Shown here one piece after another: positions 18,487 to 27,670 of a stretch of 64,000 bases of DNA. Origin of the DNA: UBA7328 sp965247965 (lineage in GTDB: Bacteria > Bacteroidota > Bacteroidia > Chitinophagales > Saprospiraceae); the NCBI GenBank assembly GCA_965247965.1, contig OZ252053.1, positions 5,208,001 through 5,272,000 on the forward strand, read 5' to 3'. How positions within the stretch are numbered: position 1 is the first letter of the stretch; every line of letters starts with the position of its first letter. The notes beneath the pieces were generated by a model. That model was not told the origin of the DNA. It did not search any database and saw nothing but the letters and a program-made list of their open reading frames with translations. Position numbers and translations under genes: made by a program.

Positions 18487-19626
18487 ATGAAACGAAAAGA
18501 CTTCCTTAAAAAAGGTTTAATAGGTACTGCAGCCGGACTGACGCTAGCATCATGTGCGGGCTCCCAAACCACGCCTGGGGAAGAAGGCGTGCCCAACATC
18601 CCGAAAAGAAAAAAATACAGGTGGAAAATGGTAACCGCTTGGCCACCAAATTTCCCGGTACTTGGAGAGGCATCAAATTACTTCGCCCAATGGCTAGGTG
18701 AGATCACCGACGGCGCGATTGATATCAAAGTCTATGGAGGAGGAGAATTAGTTCCTGCCCTGGAAGCGTTTAATACGGTCTCGAGTGGAACTGCAGAGGT
18801 AGGTTCCGGAGCGGCATACTATTGGGCAGGCAAGTCTCCGGCGATGCCTTTTTTTGCTGCTGTTCCGTTTGGTATGAATGCGGCCCAGATGCAGAGTTGG
18901 TTTTTAGGTGGAGAGGGAGAGGGAATGGAATTGATGAGAGAGATGTATGGCAGATTCGATTTAGTACCTTTTCTCGGTGGATGTACCGGTGTTCAAATGG
19001 GCGGTTGGTTTAATAAAGAAATTAATACAGCAGACGACTTTAAAGGCCTGAAAATGCGCATACCCGGTATTGCCGGCCGAGTACTCGAAAAGGCGGGCGG
19101 ATCGGCGCTGCTAGTGGCAGGTGGAGAAATTTATACCTCACTCGAACGCGGTGTGATCGACGCGATTGAATGGGTAGGCCCGTATCACGACGAAAAAATG
19201 GGCTTCCATAAGATTGCTAAATACTATTACTATCCAGGATGGCAGGAGCCCAATTCTCAACTCGACTTTTTTGTAAATAAAAAAGTATTTGAAGGTCTTC
19301 CGAAAGATCTACAAGTGGCTATAGAGACCGTCGCACTCCGCGTGAATGCATGGACCTTAGCCGAATTTGATGCACAAAACGGAGAGTACCTGGAAAAAAT
19401 AATCGACAGCGGGGTAGAATTACGAGAATTTCCCGATGAGGTTTTGGAAGTGCTCCGCAAGTACACAGAAGAAGTGTTGGAAGAGACGATAGGGTCAGAT
19501 GCCTTTGCCCGAAGAGTTTATGAGAGCTACAAAAATCATATGAACAAAGTAGGCAAATGGTCTGAGCTTACGGAAAAGGCTTTTTATACCAAAATTCAAA
19601 AAATTGAAGGTTCGTTTCTGGGATAG
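18487..19626 (+). CDS. dctP: TRAP transporter substrate-binding protein, 2-oxoacid type
   Basis: A 379-residue periplasmic binding protein. The N-terminus MKRKDFLKKGLIGTAAGLTLASC has a lipobox (LASC), so it is probably a lipoprotein. Body motifs of the DctP family include WKMVTAWPPNFPVL, KVYGGGELVPALEAFNTVSSG and FKGLKMRIPGIAGRVLEKAGG. The stretch IEWVGPYHDEKMGFHKIAKYYYYPGWQEP resembles the substrate-site region of TakP-type binders for pyruvate and other 2-oxoacids. It precedes pyruvate carboxylase by 90 bases, which fits an organic acid role. The exact ligand is inferred. Confidence 0.9.
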   Translation: MKRKDFLKKGLIGTAAGLTLASCAGSQTTPGEEGVPNIPKRKKYRWKMVTAWPPNFPVLGEASNYFAQWLGEITDGAIDIKVYGGGELVPALEAFNTVSSGTAEVGSGAAYYWAGKSPAMPFFAAVPFGMNAAQMQSWFLGGEGEGMELMREMYGRFDLVPFLGGCTGVQMGGWFNKEINTADDFKGLKMRIPGIAGRVLEKAGGSALLVAGGEIYTSLERGVIDAIEWVGPYHDEKMGFHKIAKYYYYPGWQEPNSQLDFFVNKKVFEGLPKDLQVAIETVALRVNAWTLAEFDAQNGEYLEKIIDSGVELREFPDEVLEVLRKYTEEVLEETIGSDAFARRVYESYKNHMNKVGKWSELTEKAFYTKIQKIEGSFLG

Positions 19627-19716
19627 ACCAAAACCTTGACTCTAAAGCTGATCACATTAAATTTGCGCGCGCAAAATGTGTACATGTAAAAAATATTACT
19701 TTAAATTCAATATGAA

Positions 19717-22700
19717 TTGGACAGATCAATTAAGCGACTGTTAGTTGCAAATAGAGGCGAAATTGCCATCAGAGTTTTACGCGCTGCCTCTGAACTCAAT
19801 ATCCGCACTATAAGCATATATACCTACGAAGACCGCTATTCTCTGCACCGCTTTAAAAGTGATGAGTCTTATCGAATCGGCAAAAAAGATGATCCCTTAA
19901 AGCCATATTTGGACATCTCGGAAATAATAAAACTAGCAATTGAAAAAAATGTAGATGCGATCCATCCCGGCTACGGTTTTCTTTCGGAAAACTCTGAATT
20001 TGCCGATGCCTGTAATGAAGCCGGCATTATCTGGATTGGCCCGGATCCCTCCGTAATGCGCAAACTGGGTAACAAACTTCAGGCGAAGGCCATAGCAGCT
20101 AAAGCCAATGTGCCTATAGTGCTTTCGAGTGAAAATCCCATGGATGACGTGAAGGCTCTTCGAAAAGAATCAAAACGCATTGGCTACCCGGTGATCATAA
20201 AAGCTAAGGTAGGCGGCGGAGGGAGAGGAATGAGGATCGCTCGAAAAGAAAGTGATCTCGAAATCGCTTTTTTAGAAGCCACGAGGGAGGCGAAAACTGC
20301 CTTTGGCGATCCGTCGGTCTTTGTCGAAAAATATATTGAAAATCCCAAACACCTGGAAGTCCAGATCTTAGGTGATAATCATGGCAATTTGGTACATCTC
20401 TTCGAACGGGATTGTTCTGTCCAACGACGCTACCAAAAAGTTGTGGAAATTGCTCCCTCTATTTCACTAAATCGAAAAACGCAAAATAATCTGTATAAAT
20501 ACGCATTGGCGATATGTAAAGAATTGAATTATCAGAATGCCGGAACGGTAGAATTTCTGTTGGATGCGGAAGAGAATATTTACTTCATTGAGGTCAATAC
20601 CAGGATCCAGGTAGAACATACGATCACAGAGGTAATTACAGGAGTGGATATCGTACGTAGCCAGATATATATTGCTGAGGGGCGCCAACTTTCCGACAAA
20701 CGCATTGGATTGGCAAAACAGGAAGACATCAATTATCGCGGTGTAGCCATACAATGCCGCATTACCACAGAAGATCCTTCCCAGGATTTTAAACCCGATT
20801 TTGGCCGTTTGATCGCTTATCGCAGCGCAAGCGGGTTCGGTATTCGGCTGGATGCAGGCAACGCTTATGCAGGCGCTACTATTTCACCTTTTTTTGATAG
20901 TATGCTTGTCAAAGTCACGGCACATGGGAAAGAATTGAAAGACGCGGCGGATCGATTGCACCGGGCCCTTCGAGAATTTCGTATACGCGGCGTAAAATCC
21001 AATATTGGCTTTCTTCTTCAATTATTAAGGCACGAAGGCTTTCGGTCCGGTAAGGCCACCGTAAATTTCATTGCCGAAAATCCCGAAATTCTGATACCAC
21101 CCAAGTGGCGAGATCGCGGCACGAAGATCCTTAACTATCTGGCACAGACGATAGTCAATGGCAATCCGGATGTCAAAAAACGCGATGATAAAGTTGTTCA
21201 TCTCGAAGCCAAAGTGCCAGATGCCAGGAACAACATATGGCAACCGGGAACCAAGCAAATATTGACCGAGAAGGGCCCAGATAATTTCGCCAAATGGCTC
21301 AAGGCCGAGGAACAAATTTATTTTACAGATACTACGTTCAGAGATGCCCACCAGTCGCTGCTGGCTACCCGAGTGCGTACCCATGATCTCTTGAAAGTGG
21401 CACATTCATTTGCCGTTAATCACGGACACAAAATTTTCTCAATGGAAGTATGGGGAGGAGCCACTTTTGATGTGGCTATGCGATTTCTGAAGGAGTGCCC
21501 CTGGCAGCGACTGCGTTTGTTTAGGGAGGCTATGCCCAATACGTTACTTCAGATGCTCCTCAGAGGTTCTAATGCGGTTGGATATAAAGCGTATCCCGAT
21601 AATCTAATAGAAAGATTTATCGAAAGTGCATGGGAAAATGGCATAGACGTTTTCAGAATTTTTGACAGCCTTAATTGGCTGGAAGCCATAAAGACGAGCG
21701 TCAGAACAGTGAGAGAACGCACCGAGGCAATTGCTGAAGTATGTATCTGCTACACCGGAGATGTCCTGGAGAAGGGCGCAAAATACAACTTATCTTATTA
21801 CACTGAGATGGCCAAACGCATCGAAGATGAAGGCGCCCATATATTGGCGATAAAAGATATGGCCGGACTGCTGAAACCATTGGCTGCAGAAAAGCTCATT
21901 GCCAAATTAAATGAAAGTGTCGACCTCCCCATTCATCTTCATACACACGATACATCCTCCATCCAATCAACCACTTATCTCAAGGCAATCGATGCAGGTG
22001 TAGATGTGGTCGATGTCGCTATAAGCAGCATGTCGGGACTTACGTCACAGCCAAATTTTAATTCAATTGTTGCAATGCTGGATGGCCATGAGCGCAGTGG
22101 CCATATCGATTTGACCAGCCTTAACGAGTATGCGGATTACTGGGAGGCGGTGCGAACGTATTACTATTCATTCGAGACGGAATTGAGAGCGGGAACAGCC
22201 GAAGTATATGAGCATGAAATTCCAGGTGGCCAATACAGCAACCTAAGACCTCAGGCAAGAGCTCTTGGATTGGAGAATAAATTTGATACAATTAAAAAGA
22301 ATTACAAATCGGTAAATGACCTGCTCGGAGGAATAGTGAAAGTCACTCCTTCATCGAAGGTCGTCGGAGATATGGCTCTTTTTATGGTATCTAATGGATT
22401 GACAATCAATGATTTATTAGAGAAGGGAGATACTTTAGCATTTCCGGATTCTATGGTGTCACTGATGAAAGGAGACCTCGGACAGCGTGATGAAGGCTGG
22501 CCTAAAGAATTTCAGAAAAAGGTGTTGAAAAAAATACAACCTTACACTTCCAGGCCCAATTCTCATCTCAAACCGATCCTCTTTGAGAAGGAGTACAAAT
22601 CTTTCAAAAAAGAGTTTCCGCAGCATGAAGGCTTTGAGCATTTTCTGAGTTATTTGCTTTATCCTGAAGTCTACAAGGATTTTTATGATCATCAAATAAA

Positions 22701-23160
22701 GTACAGTGATACGAGCAAGTTGCCCTCATTGACTTTCTTCTACGGCATGAAATACAACGAAGAGATAGAAGTGCAAATAGCGGAAGGCAAAAGCCTGATG
22801 ATCCAGTACCTTAACACAAATGCACCACGGACAAGCGGTATGAGGATGGTCATATTCAGGTTGAACGGAGCTATTCGATCGGTTCTGGTAAAAGATAAAT
22901 CCCTTAATATCATCGAAAAACAGAATCGAAAAACTTCTTCAGACACGGACATTGGTTCGCCACTTCAGGGCAATCTCCAAAAGGTCCTTGTAGAAGAGGG
23001 CGATGAAGTAAAAACAAATGACCCACTTTTCATCATAGAAGCCATGAAAATGGAAAGTACAATCACTGCGCCTTGGCCAGCCCGGATAAAACATGTTGAG
23101 TTAAAGGAGCGTTCGCGGGTCGATCAGGACGATTTGGTGGTGGAACTAGAGAGGATGTAG
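19717..23160 (+). CDS. pyc: Pyruvate carboxylase
   Basis: A 1147-residue biotin enzyme making oxaloacetate from pyruvate, bicarbonate and ATP. It has all domains in one chain: biotin carboxylase (residues 1-450, KRLLVANRGEIAIRV, GGGGRGMRIA ATP loop, EVNTRIQVEHTITE), carboxyltransferase (about 530-1000, DTTFRDAHQSLLATRVRT, LHTHDTSS metal ligands) and the C-terminal biotinyl domain with the EAMKMEST biotin lysine. The start is odd: the only close in-frame start is TTG at 19717, while the ATG at 19712 is out of frame and terminates after ten codons. An in-frame TAA at 19702 limits any longer start. Annotation with the TTG start is the simplest reading. Confidence 0.95.
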   Translation: MDRSIKRLLVANRGEIAIRVLRAASELNIRTISIYTYEDRYSLHRFKSDESYRIGKKDDPLKPYLDISEIIKLAIEKNVDAIHPGYGFLSENSEFADACNEAGIIWIGPDPSVMRKLGNKLQAKAIAAKANVPIVLSSENPMDDVKALRKESKRIGYPVIIKAKVGGGGRGMRIARKESDLEIAFLEATREAKTAFGDPSVFVEKYIENPKHLEVQILGDNHGNLVHLFERDCSVQRRYQKVVEIAPSISLNRKTQNNLYKYALAICKELNYQNAGTVEFLLDAEENIYFIEVNTRIQVEHTITEVITGVDIVRSQIYIAEGRQLSDKRIGLAKQEDINYRGVAIQCRITTEDPSQDFKPDFGRLIAYRSASGFGIRLDAGNAYAGATISPFFDSMLVKVTAHGKELKDAADRLHRALREFRIRGVKSNIGFLLQLLRHEGFRSGKATVNFIAENPEILIPPKWRDRGTKILNYLAQTIVNGNPDVKKRDDKVVHLEAKVPDARNNIWQPGTKQILTEKGPDNFAKWLKAEEQIYFTDTTFRDAHQSLLATRVRTHDLLKVAHSFAVNHGHKIFSMEVWGGATFDVAMRFLKECPWQRLRLFREAMPNTLLQMLLRGSNAVGYKAYPDNLIERFIESAWENGIDVFRIFDSLNWLEAIKTSVRTVRERTEAIAEVCICYTGDVLEKGAKYNLSYYTEMAKRIEDEGAHILAIKDMAGLLKPLAAEKLIAKLNESVDLPIHLHTHDTSSIQSTTYLKAIDAGVDVVDVAISSMSGLTSQPNFNSIVAMLDGHERSGHIDLTSLNEYADYWEAVRTYYYSFETELRAGTAEVYEHEIPGGQYSNLRPQARALGLENKFDTIKKNYKSVNDLLGGIVKVTPSSKVVGDMALFMVSNGLTINDLLEKGDTLAFPDSMVSLMKGDLGQRDEGWPKEFQKKVLKKIQPYTSRPNSHLKPILFEKEYKSFKKEFPQHEGFEHFLSYLLYPEVYKDFYDHQIKYSDTSKLPSLTFFYGMKYNEEIEVQIAEGKSLMIQYLNTNAPRTSGMRMVIFRLNGAIRSVLVKDKSLNIIEKQNRKTSSDTDIGSPLQGNLQKVLVEEGDEVKTNDPLFIIEAMKMESTITAPWPARIKHVELKERSRVDQDDLVVELERM

Positions 23161-23165
23161 CTCCA

Positions 23166-23290
23166 ACCTGCCCGAATGCCTCGGTCAGGCGGACGTCTTC
23201 GTTGGAGTATTGGACAAACCACCAAGCAAGAGACTCGCCGTGAACGGCTTGACTGAGCTCTCCGAACGTCTCAGTCGAACGCTTGGCGCC
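23166..23290. repeat. Cluster of imperfect palindromes between pyc and the Dabb gene
   Basis: The convergent gap holds a CCTGCCCGA...TCAGGCGG palindrome and GACTGAG (23251-23257) paired with CTCAGTC (23270-23276). These may serve as a bidirectional terminator, though no T-tract is evident. They resemble degenerate copies of the dispersed repeats seen elsewhere in the window. Confidence 0.4.
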
Positions 23291-23293
23291 ACT

Positions 23294-23620
23294 CTAATTG
23301 GTTAAATTATCATAGACCTTCACCTTCTCCCAAATAGTGCTATGGCTTTCTACAAATTCATTATGAATTGGGTCTACCTGGTAGGTATTGTGATCTGCGA
23401 GAGACGCAAATAAAGCATTGATCGAATAATGATAGCTGTGGTCAGTTACGTTTCTTTTCTCTGTGGGGGCCGGTTTGCCCCAGTAATAATGCAACAGGGT
23501 AGGAACGGTACCTAATTTTTTCAATCCTTTTTCAAAACCTAATATTTCTTGCTCAGAAGTTCCTTCCTTCACCCAGAAATATACGTTGTGAGCCATTGCT
23601 GGTTTTACACCCTCATTCAT
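23294..23620 (-). CDS. Dabb (stress-responsive A/B barrel) family protein
   Basis: A 108-residue protein of the dimeric alpha/beta barrel superfamily. MAHNVYFWVKEGTSEQEILGFEKGLKKLGTVPTL is the typical Dabb opening (H-x-V-x-F/W), and SYHYSINALFASLADHNTYQVDPIHNEFV is the conserved second half. The ATG at residue 9 (MAHNVYFW, 23596) matches family starts better than the first ATG. Dabb proteins are mostly uncharacterised. Confidence 0.82.
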   Translation of the reverse strand: MNEGVKPAMAHNVYFWVKEGTSEQEILGFEKGLKKLGTVPTLLHYYWGKPAPTEKRNVTDHSYHYSINALFASLADHNTYQVDPIHNEFVESHSTIWEKVKVYDNLTN

Positions 23621-23790
23621 TTGTTCAGATTTTACGATTGGATTTTATCGATACGTGTTGACTAAAAGTTCGACCAAAAATAAATTAAAAATATTTGTTA
23701 ATTCTACTTTCACGTACTTCATAATTGAGCGAAAGCTGCGTTAATACATTAGAGTATGATTTTTATTTATGCAATTGGTAACTTAGGATA

Positions 23791-24345
23791 ATGAAAAAAT
23801 TTATAATTCTCTTTTTAGCAATTGGCTTATTGGCCTGTAGCAGCGACGATCCAACGGTCTCCGAAAACGAGCTGCGGTACGATGGAGCGAATGCAAATTC
23901 TCCAATTTTTCCAGCGGGAAATCACGAGGCCGCAGCGAGGTTTCCGTCATTCATAACCAATGATCTCGTAGGCAAAGGCATCAGATCCATTGAAATATTC
24001 GTGTATAACGTACCACAAACTTTCTCATTTAATGTTTATTCCGGCGGCAGTGCGGCTGGGCCTGGTGCGTTGATTTTCTCTGAAGAACTTTCGTCGCAGA
24101 TGGTGGCGAATAGTCTTAACTCGATCGCCTTCGACAATCCGATTCCGATAAATGGCGAGATATGGCTTTCGGCGAGTTGGAATCAGAAAGATACCGAACA
24201 GGTAATCGGATGCGATGCGGGCCCCGCTAATCCCAATGGAGATTGGCTTTATCTTTCTTCAGATGGCGATGAATGGACTTCTTTCAGGGATCGGAGTGAA
24301 GAGAGTGTGAATTGGAATATTAGAGGAATTTTAACCGATCTTTAA
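23791..24345 (+). CDS. Small lipoprotein of unknown function
   Basis: A 184-residue protein with signal peptide MKKFIILFLAIGLLAC and lipobox LLAC, followed by the acidic SSDD linker common to exported Bacteroidota lipoproteins. The remainder, rich in beta-strand patterns (SIEIFVYNVPQTFSFNVYSGG, GEIWLSASWNQ), looks like one jelly-roll-type domain similar to the C-terminal parts of larger exported proteins. I do not recognise the family. No operon partner is visible. Confidence 0.65.
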   Translation: MKKFIILFLAIGLLACSSDDPTVSENELRYDGANANSPIFPAGNHEAAARFPSFITNDLVGKGIRSIEIFVYNVPQTFSFNVYSGGSAAGPGALIFSEELSSQMVANSLNSIAFDNPIPINGEIWLSASWNQKDTEQVIGCDAGPANPNGDWLYLSSDGDEWTSFRDRSEESVNWNIRGILTDL

Positions 24346-24381
24346 AAAATAAAAAAGGCGTACAACCCCTCATCGTACACC
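24341..24381 (-). terminator. Rho-independent terminator for the plug-domain lipoprotein gene
   Basis: On the minus strand GGTGTAC and GTACGCC (24357-24381) pair over 6 of 7 bases and are followed by an AT tract rich in T (24341-24356). It lies 33 bases beyond the stop of the gene at 24414-24863. Confidence 0.6.
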
Positions 24382-24413
24382 TATTTCCAAATGAATTGCA
24401 CAGACGTACAATC

Positions 24414-24863
24414 CTATGTCTTATTTATTCTGCGACCCGTTTTGGTAGTAATTTTTATTACTCCGTGATTTCCCCTCTCGCCATACGTGGCGACCTGCGA
24501 AAGGCTTCTCAGTACTTCAACTTTGGCAATATCCGCAACATTTATCCTGCGATCTACCGTGGCATAATTGTTACCGACAGCTACGCCATCCACTACGTAT
24601 AACGGTTGTGTGACCTGGCCGTGCTGGCCAAAGGTACTTGTACCTCTTACGAGCACTTTGACATTATTTCCTATACCCATAACCGTCAAAGCTGTATTTT
24701 TTCTAAGTACGTCGGCGAGGCTATAATTGGCCTGGCTTTCTAATCTTTTGTCCTGGACAGTCTGCTCGAGACCCTCTAAAGCAGCTCCCTGCTGAGTGGA
24801 ACACGAAATAGCAACAAATGATAAAGAGACAATAAAGAGATAAAATAGGTTTTTTATGCGCAT
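24414..24863 (-). CDS. Lipoprotein consisting of a TonB-receptor plug domain only
   Basis: A 149-residue protein. Residues 1-21 form a signal peptide with lipobox VAISC. The mature part is a plug domain: SLADVLRKNTALTVMGIGNNVKVLVRG, then QPLYVVDGVAVG and IAKVEVLRSLSQVATYGERGNHGVIKITTK, which are the standard RagA/SusC plug blocks. No beta-barrel follows; the frame ends and a terminator lies just downstream. It may be a stand-alone plug protein rather than a truncated receptor, because the end is clean and a lipobox is present. Its role is unknown. Confidence 0.75.
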   Translation of the reverse strand: MRIKNLFYLFIVSLSFVAISCSTQQGAALEGLEQTVQDKRLESQANYSLADVLRKNTALTVMGIGNNVKVLVRGTSTFGQHGQVTQPLYVVDGVAVGNNYATVDRRINVADIAKVEVLRSLSQVATYGERGNHGVIKITTKTGRRINKT

Positions 24864-25039
24864 TAATTTTTGATAATAAATATAATTCTTCTGAATAAAA
24901 CTACACTAATTTTCTATACCAGATTTTAATGGTCTTGAAATAGCTGAAACAGGCCCTTTTGTGAATGAACATTCTTTTTAATGACGAAACAAAACGGAAA
25001 AATGTGCACATTTAGATTTTGCTTGAAATTCTCTGAGCA

Positions 25040-25352
25040 ATGTATAAACCAATAGCCACGGCATTTTTCTTCTCTCTTCTCACATGCTTTCTATTGGCAC
25101 AGGATTCCTTTGATGTTAAAAGTCTTTACGACGGCCTGGAATTTCGAAATATTGGGCCATCTCGGGGTGGACGGTCCGTGGCTTCGTGCGGGGTACCTGG
25201 TAATTCCCAAATGTATTATATGGGAAGCACAGGCGGAGGCCTATGGAAAACCACCGATGCCGGGCTAACCTGGAAAAACATTTCCGACGGCTTTTTTAAA
25301 ATGGGTTCGGTAGGCACTGTAGAAGTAGCGCCGTCTGATATAAATGTAATTT
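25040..25352 (+). pseudogene. BNR/VPS10-type glycosidase-like protein, N-terminal fragment
   Basis: About 104 codons remain: a signal peptide (MYKPIATAFFFSLLTCFLLAQ), then SLYDGLEFRNIGPSRGGRSVAS and GGGLWKTTDAGLTWKNISDG, an Asp-box (S-x-D-x-G-x-x-W type) of large sortilin/BNR beta-propeller proteins that normally approach 1000 residues. The frame runs into the left end of IS-B copy 2. The rest of the gene is absent from the far side of the element, so this is a true deletion and not a simple insertion. Confidence 0.88.
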
Positions 25353-25433
25353 CAGAACTCCTTACCCGTCCCAATAAATTCAGGGTAATAGGGAGTAGAC
25401 CTCGCGAATTAAAACTGCTTCATATTTTTGTAT

Positions 25434-25889
25434 ATGCAGTTACAATTCCCCTTCTTCCCTAAAGATACAAAGATGATCTCTCATTGTCTTGGAGTACACA
25501 CCCAAGACGGTATTGTACAATACATAGCCAATGGCTTACCTGTATATAGTCATTCGAGTGACGATCTTAATGCTTTCAGATTCATAACTAGCAATTTTAT
25601 AGATAAAGGATTGTGCAGCCGAGCTGAAGTTCAGCGGGCTTTTGGAGTGAGTATAGACAGTGTCAGAAGATCGTATAGAAAATACAAGGAGAAGGGAGAA
25701 TCTGGATTTTTCGGGCCTGATGCCAGAAAAGGCAAAGCATACAAGATGGTTGGTAAACTAGTGGAGCGGATACAATCGAAGCTGGATAAGAGACAAAGTA
25801 ATTTGAGTATCTCAAAACAAGAAGGGATTTCAGAATCGTCGATACGCTATCACATTGAAAAAGGCACTTTAAAAAAAAGTTCAAAATAG
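25434..25889 (+). CDS. IS-B OrfA (copy 2)
   Basis: Identical at protein level to the OrfA at 15676-16131. The A8 slippage run lies at 25871-25878 and gives the same potential fusion to OrfB. Confidence 0.85.
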   Translation: MQLQFPFFPKDTKMISHCLGVHTQDGIVQYIANGLPVYSHSSDDLNAFRFITSNFIDKGLCSRAEVQRAFGVSIDSVRRSYRKYKEKGESGFFGPDARKGKAYKMVGKLVERIQSKLDKRQSNLSISKQEGISESSIRYHIEKGTLKKSSK

Positions 25890-25951
25890 AGTGTGAAGGT
25901 GGAAATGGCTCGACCTTAAATGATCGCAATGACCTAGACCAATCTACGCCG

Positions 25952-27661
25952 ATGGGCATAGCCACAAGCCGCTCTGAAGACAGGATAGGTGCATCTCTTG
26001 GGTTGTCTGGTCATGCTGAGGTGAAGTTTGACAACAGCGAAGCTTTATGCGGAGCAGGGGTATTATTCCTCTTACCTGCCTTGATAGAGCATGGGTTATT
26101 CAAGACAAAACAGGTATATGAGTTACCTTCATCACACTATTACGGACTAAGGTCGATACTATTGACTTTGGCCTTCATGGCCTTGTTGCGCATCAAAAAT
26201 CCCGAACAACTCAAACAATGTAAACCAGGGGAGATCGGCAGGATAATAGGCTTGGATCGTATACCAGAAGTTCGGTGTTTGCGAGAGAAAATAGATTTGC
26301 TGAGCAAGCAGGAAAAAGCCGTTGAACTGAACAACCTTCTGATCGATCACTGGTATAGAGATGAGGATAATGAGGACTCATCTTTTTTATATATAGATGG
26401 TCACCAACGGATCTATTATGGAGGCAAAGCTAATCTACCTGTCAAATATATTGCGAGACAAAAATTGTGTTTAAGCGCCACTACGGAGTATTGGGTTCAC
26501 GATGCACAAGGGATGCCTGTTATGATGGTGATAGGGCAATTGACAGAGAAAATAAAAGAAGCAATACAAGACCTGATTATTCCACAAATGCTACAAACCA
26601 AATTACTTACTGAGATACAAGAGGATGATGATCGACAAAGCCCTCAATGCACCTTTATTTTTGACAGGGAGGCTTACGAACCTGCTTTCTTTAACCACCT
26701 GTGGGAAAGGTATAGAATAGCCGTGATTACATATCGCAAGGATGTGCGAGATTCATGGAATAAAGATGACTTTGAATCCACTGATACACAAGTACTTAGC
26801 CAGGATGTAACCATGCAATTGTGCGAGAAAGAAGTAACGCTTGGAGGACACACTTTCAGAGAGATCAGAAGCTTGTCTGAAAAGGGTGAACATCAAACCG
26901 CTATTATCACCACTCACCCTACTTTGGGAATAGCATTGATAGCAGGCAGAATGTTTGGAAGGTGGTGTCAGGAAAACTTCTTCAGTTACCTCATTCAAGA
27001 CTATGATTTTGATAAAATGATTCAATTTGGGGTAGAAAGTATTGATCCCAATCGGGAAGTGGTCAACCCACAATACCGAAAATTAACAAACCAACTGAAA
27101 AAACTCAGGGAAAAGATCACCCGGTTAGAAGCCAAGTTCTTCCCTCTTGCAGAACTAGCTATGGATGAGAAAATTGACAAACTTCCTGAAATAACCGAAA
27201 GACAAATGAAGTATAAACACAAAATTGATATTCTTCGAAAAGAAGAAAACAAGATCGCCACCCTCAGAAATGATATTCCTGCCAGAATAACTCTTGAGCG
27301 TATGCCCGAGCAGAAAAGGTATAACAAGTTAAAAACCGAAAGTAAACTGTTCATGAATGTAATAAAGATGATCGCTTACAGAGCAGAATCATCTGTGGCA
27401 GCTGTGGCTTGTGACCACCTCAATAGGGCAAAAGACGAAAAAAGAATGTTCATCAAACAAATCATCAGCAACAACGCTGACTTGATTCCGGATTATAAGA
27501 GTAAAACGCTGACTATAACCTTGCACTCTCTTTCTGCACCAAGATTTAATCATGCAGCCAAACAGATTGCAGACCTGCTCAACAAAACTGAAACCATATT
27601 CCCTGGATCAAATTTGCGCATGATCTTCAAAATAACAGCGAATTTAGATTGCGAGAGGTAA
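25952..27661 (+). CDS. IS-B OrfB transposase (copy 2)
   Basis: The 569-residue product is identical to that of copy 1. The one base difference I found, at about 26183 (CTG to TTG, both Leu), is silent. Triad residues are preserved. Confidence 0.88.
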   Translation: MGIATSRSEDRIGASLGLSGHAEVKFDNSEALCGAGVLFLLPALIEHGLFKTKQVYELPSSHYYGLRSILLTLAFMALLRIKNPEQLKQCKPGEIGRIIGLDRIPEVRCLREKIDLLSKQEKAVELNNLLIDHWYRDEDNEDSSFLYIDGHQRIYYGGKANLPVKYIARQKLCLSATTEYWVHDAQGMPVMMVIGQLTEKIKEAIQDLIIPQMLQTKLLTEIQEDDDRQSPQCTFIFDREAYEPAFFNHLWERYRIAVITYRKDVRDSWNKDDFESTDTQVLSQDVTMQLCEKEVTLGGHTFREIRSLSEKGEHQTAIITTHPTLGIALIAGRMFGRWCQENFFSYLIQDYDFDKMIQFGVESIDPNREVVNPQYRKLTNQLKKLREKITRLEAKFFPLAELAMDEKIDKLPEITERQMKYKHKIDILRKEENKIATLRNDIPARITLERMPEQKRYNKLKTESKLFMNVIKMIAYRAESSVAAVACDHLNRAKDEKRMFIKQIISNNADLIPDYKSKTLTITLHSLSAPRFNHAAKQIADLLNKTETIFPGSNLRMIFKITANLDCER

Positions 27662-27670
27662 GGAGTTCTG

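Larger units (their letters stand above)
25353..27670 (+). mobile_element. IS-B copy 2, no target duplication
   Basis: Same 2318-bp length and ends as copy 1. Flanking pentamers differ (AATTT at left, AGATT at right), unlike the other members. The left neighbour is the head of a propeller gene and the right neighbour is the tail of an ISAzo13-type transposase, so DNA was deleted or rearranged at this copy after insertion. Confidence 0.93.
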
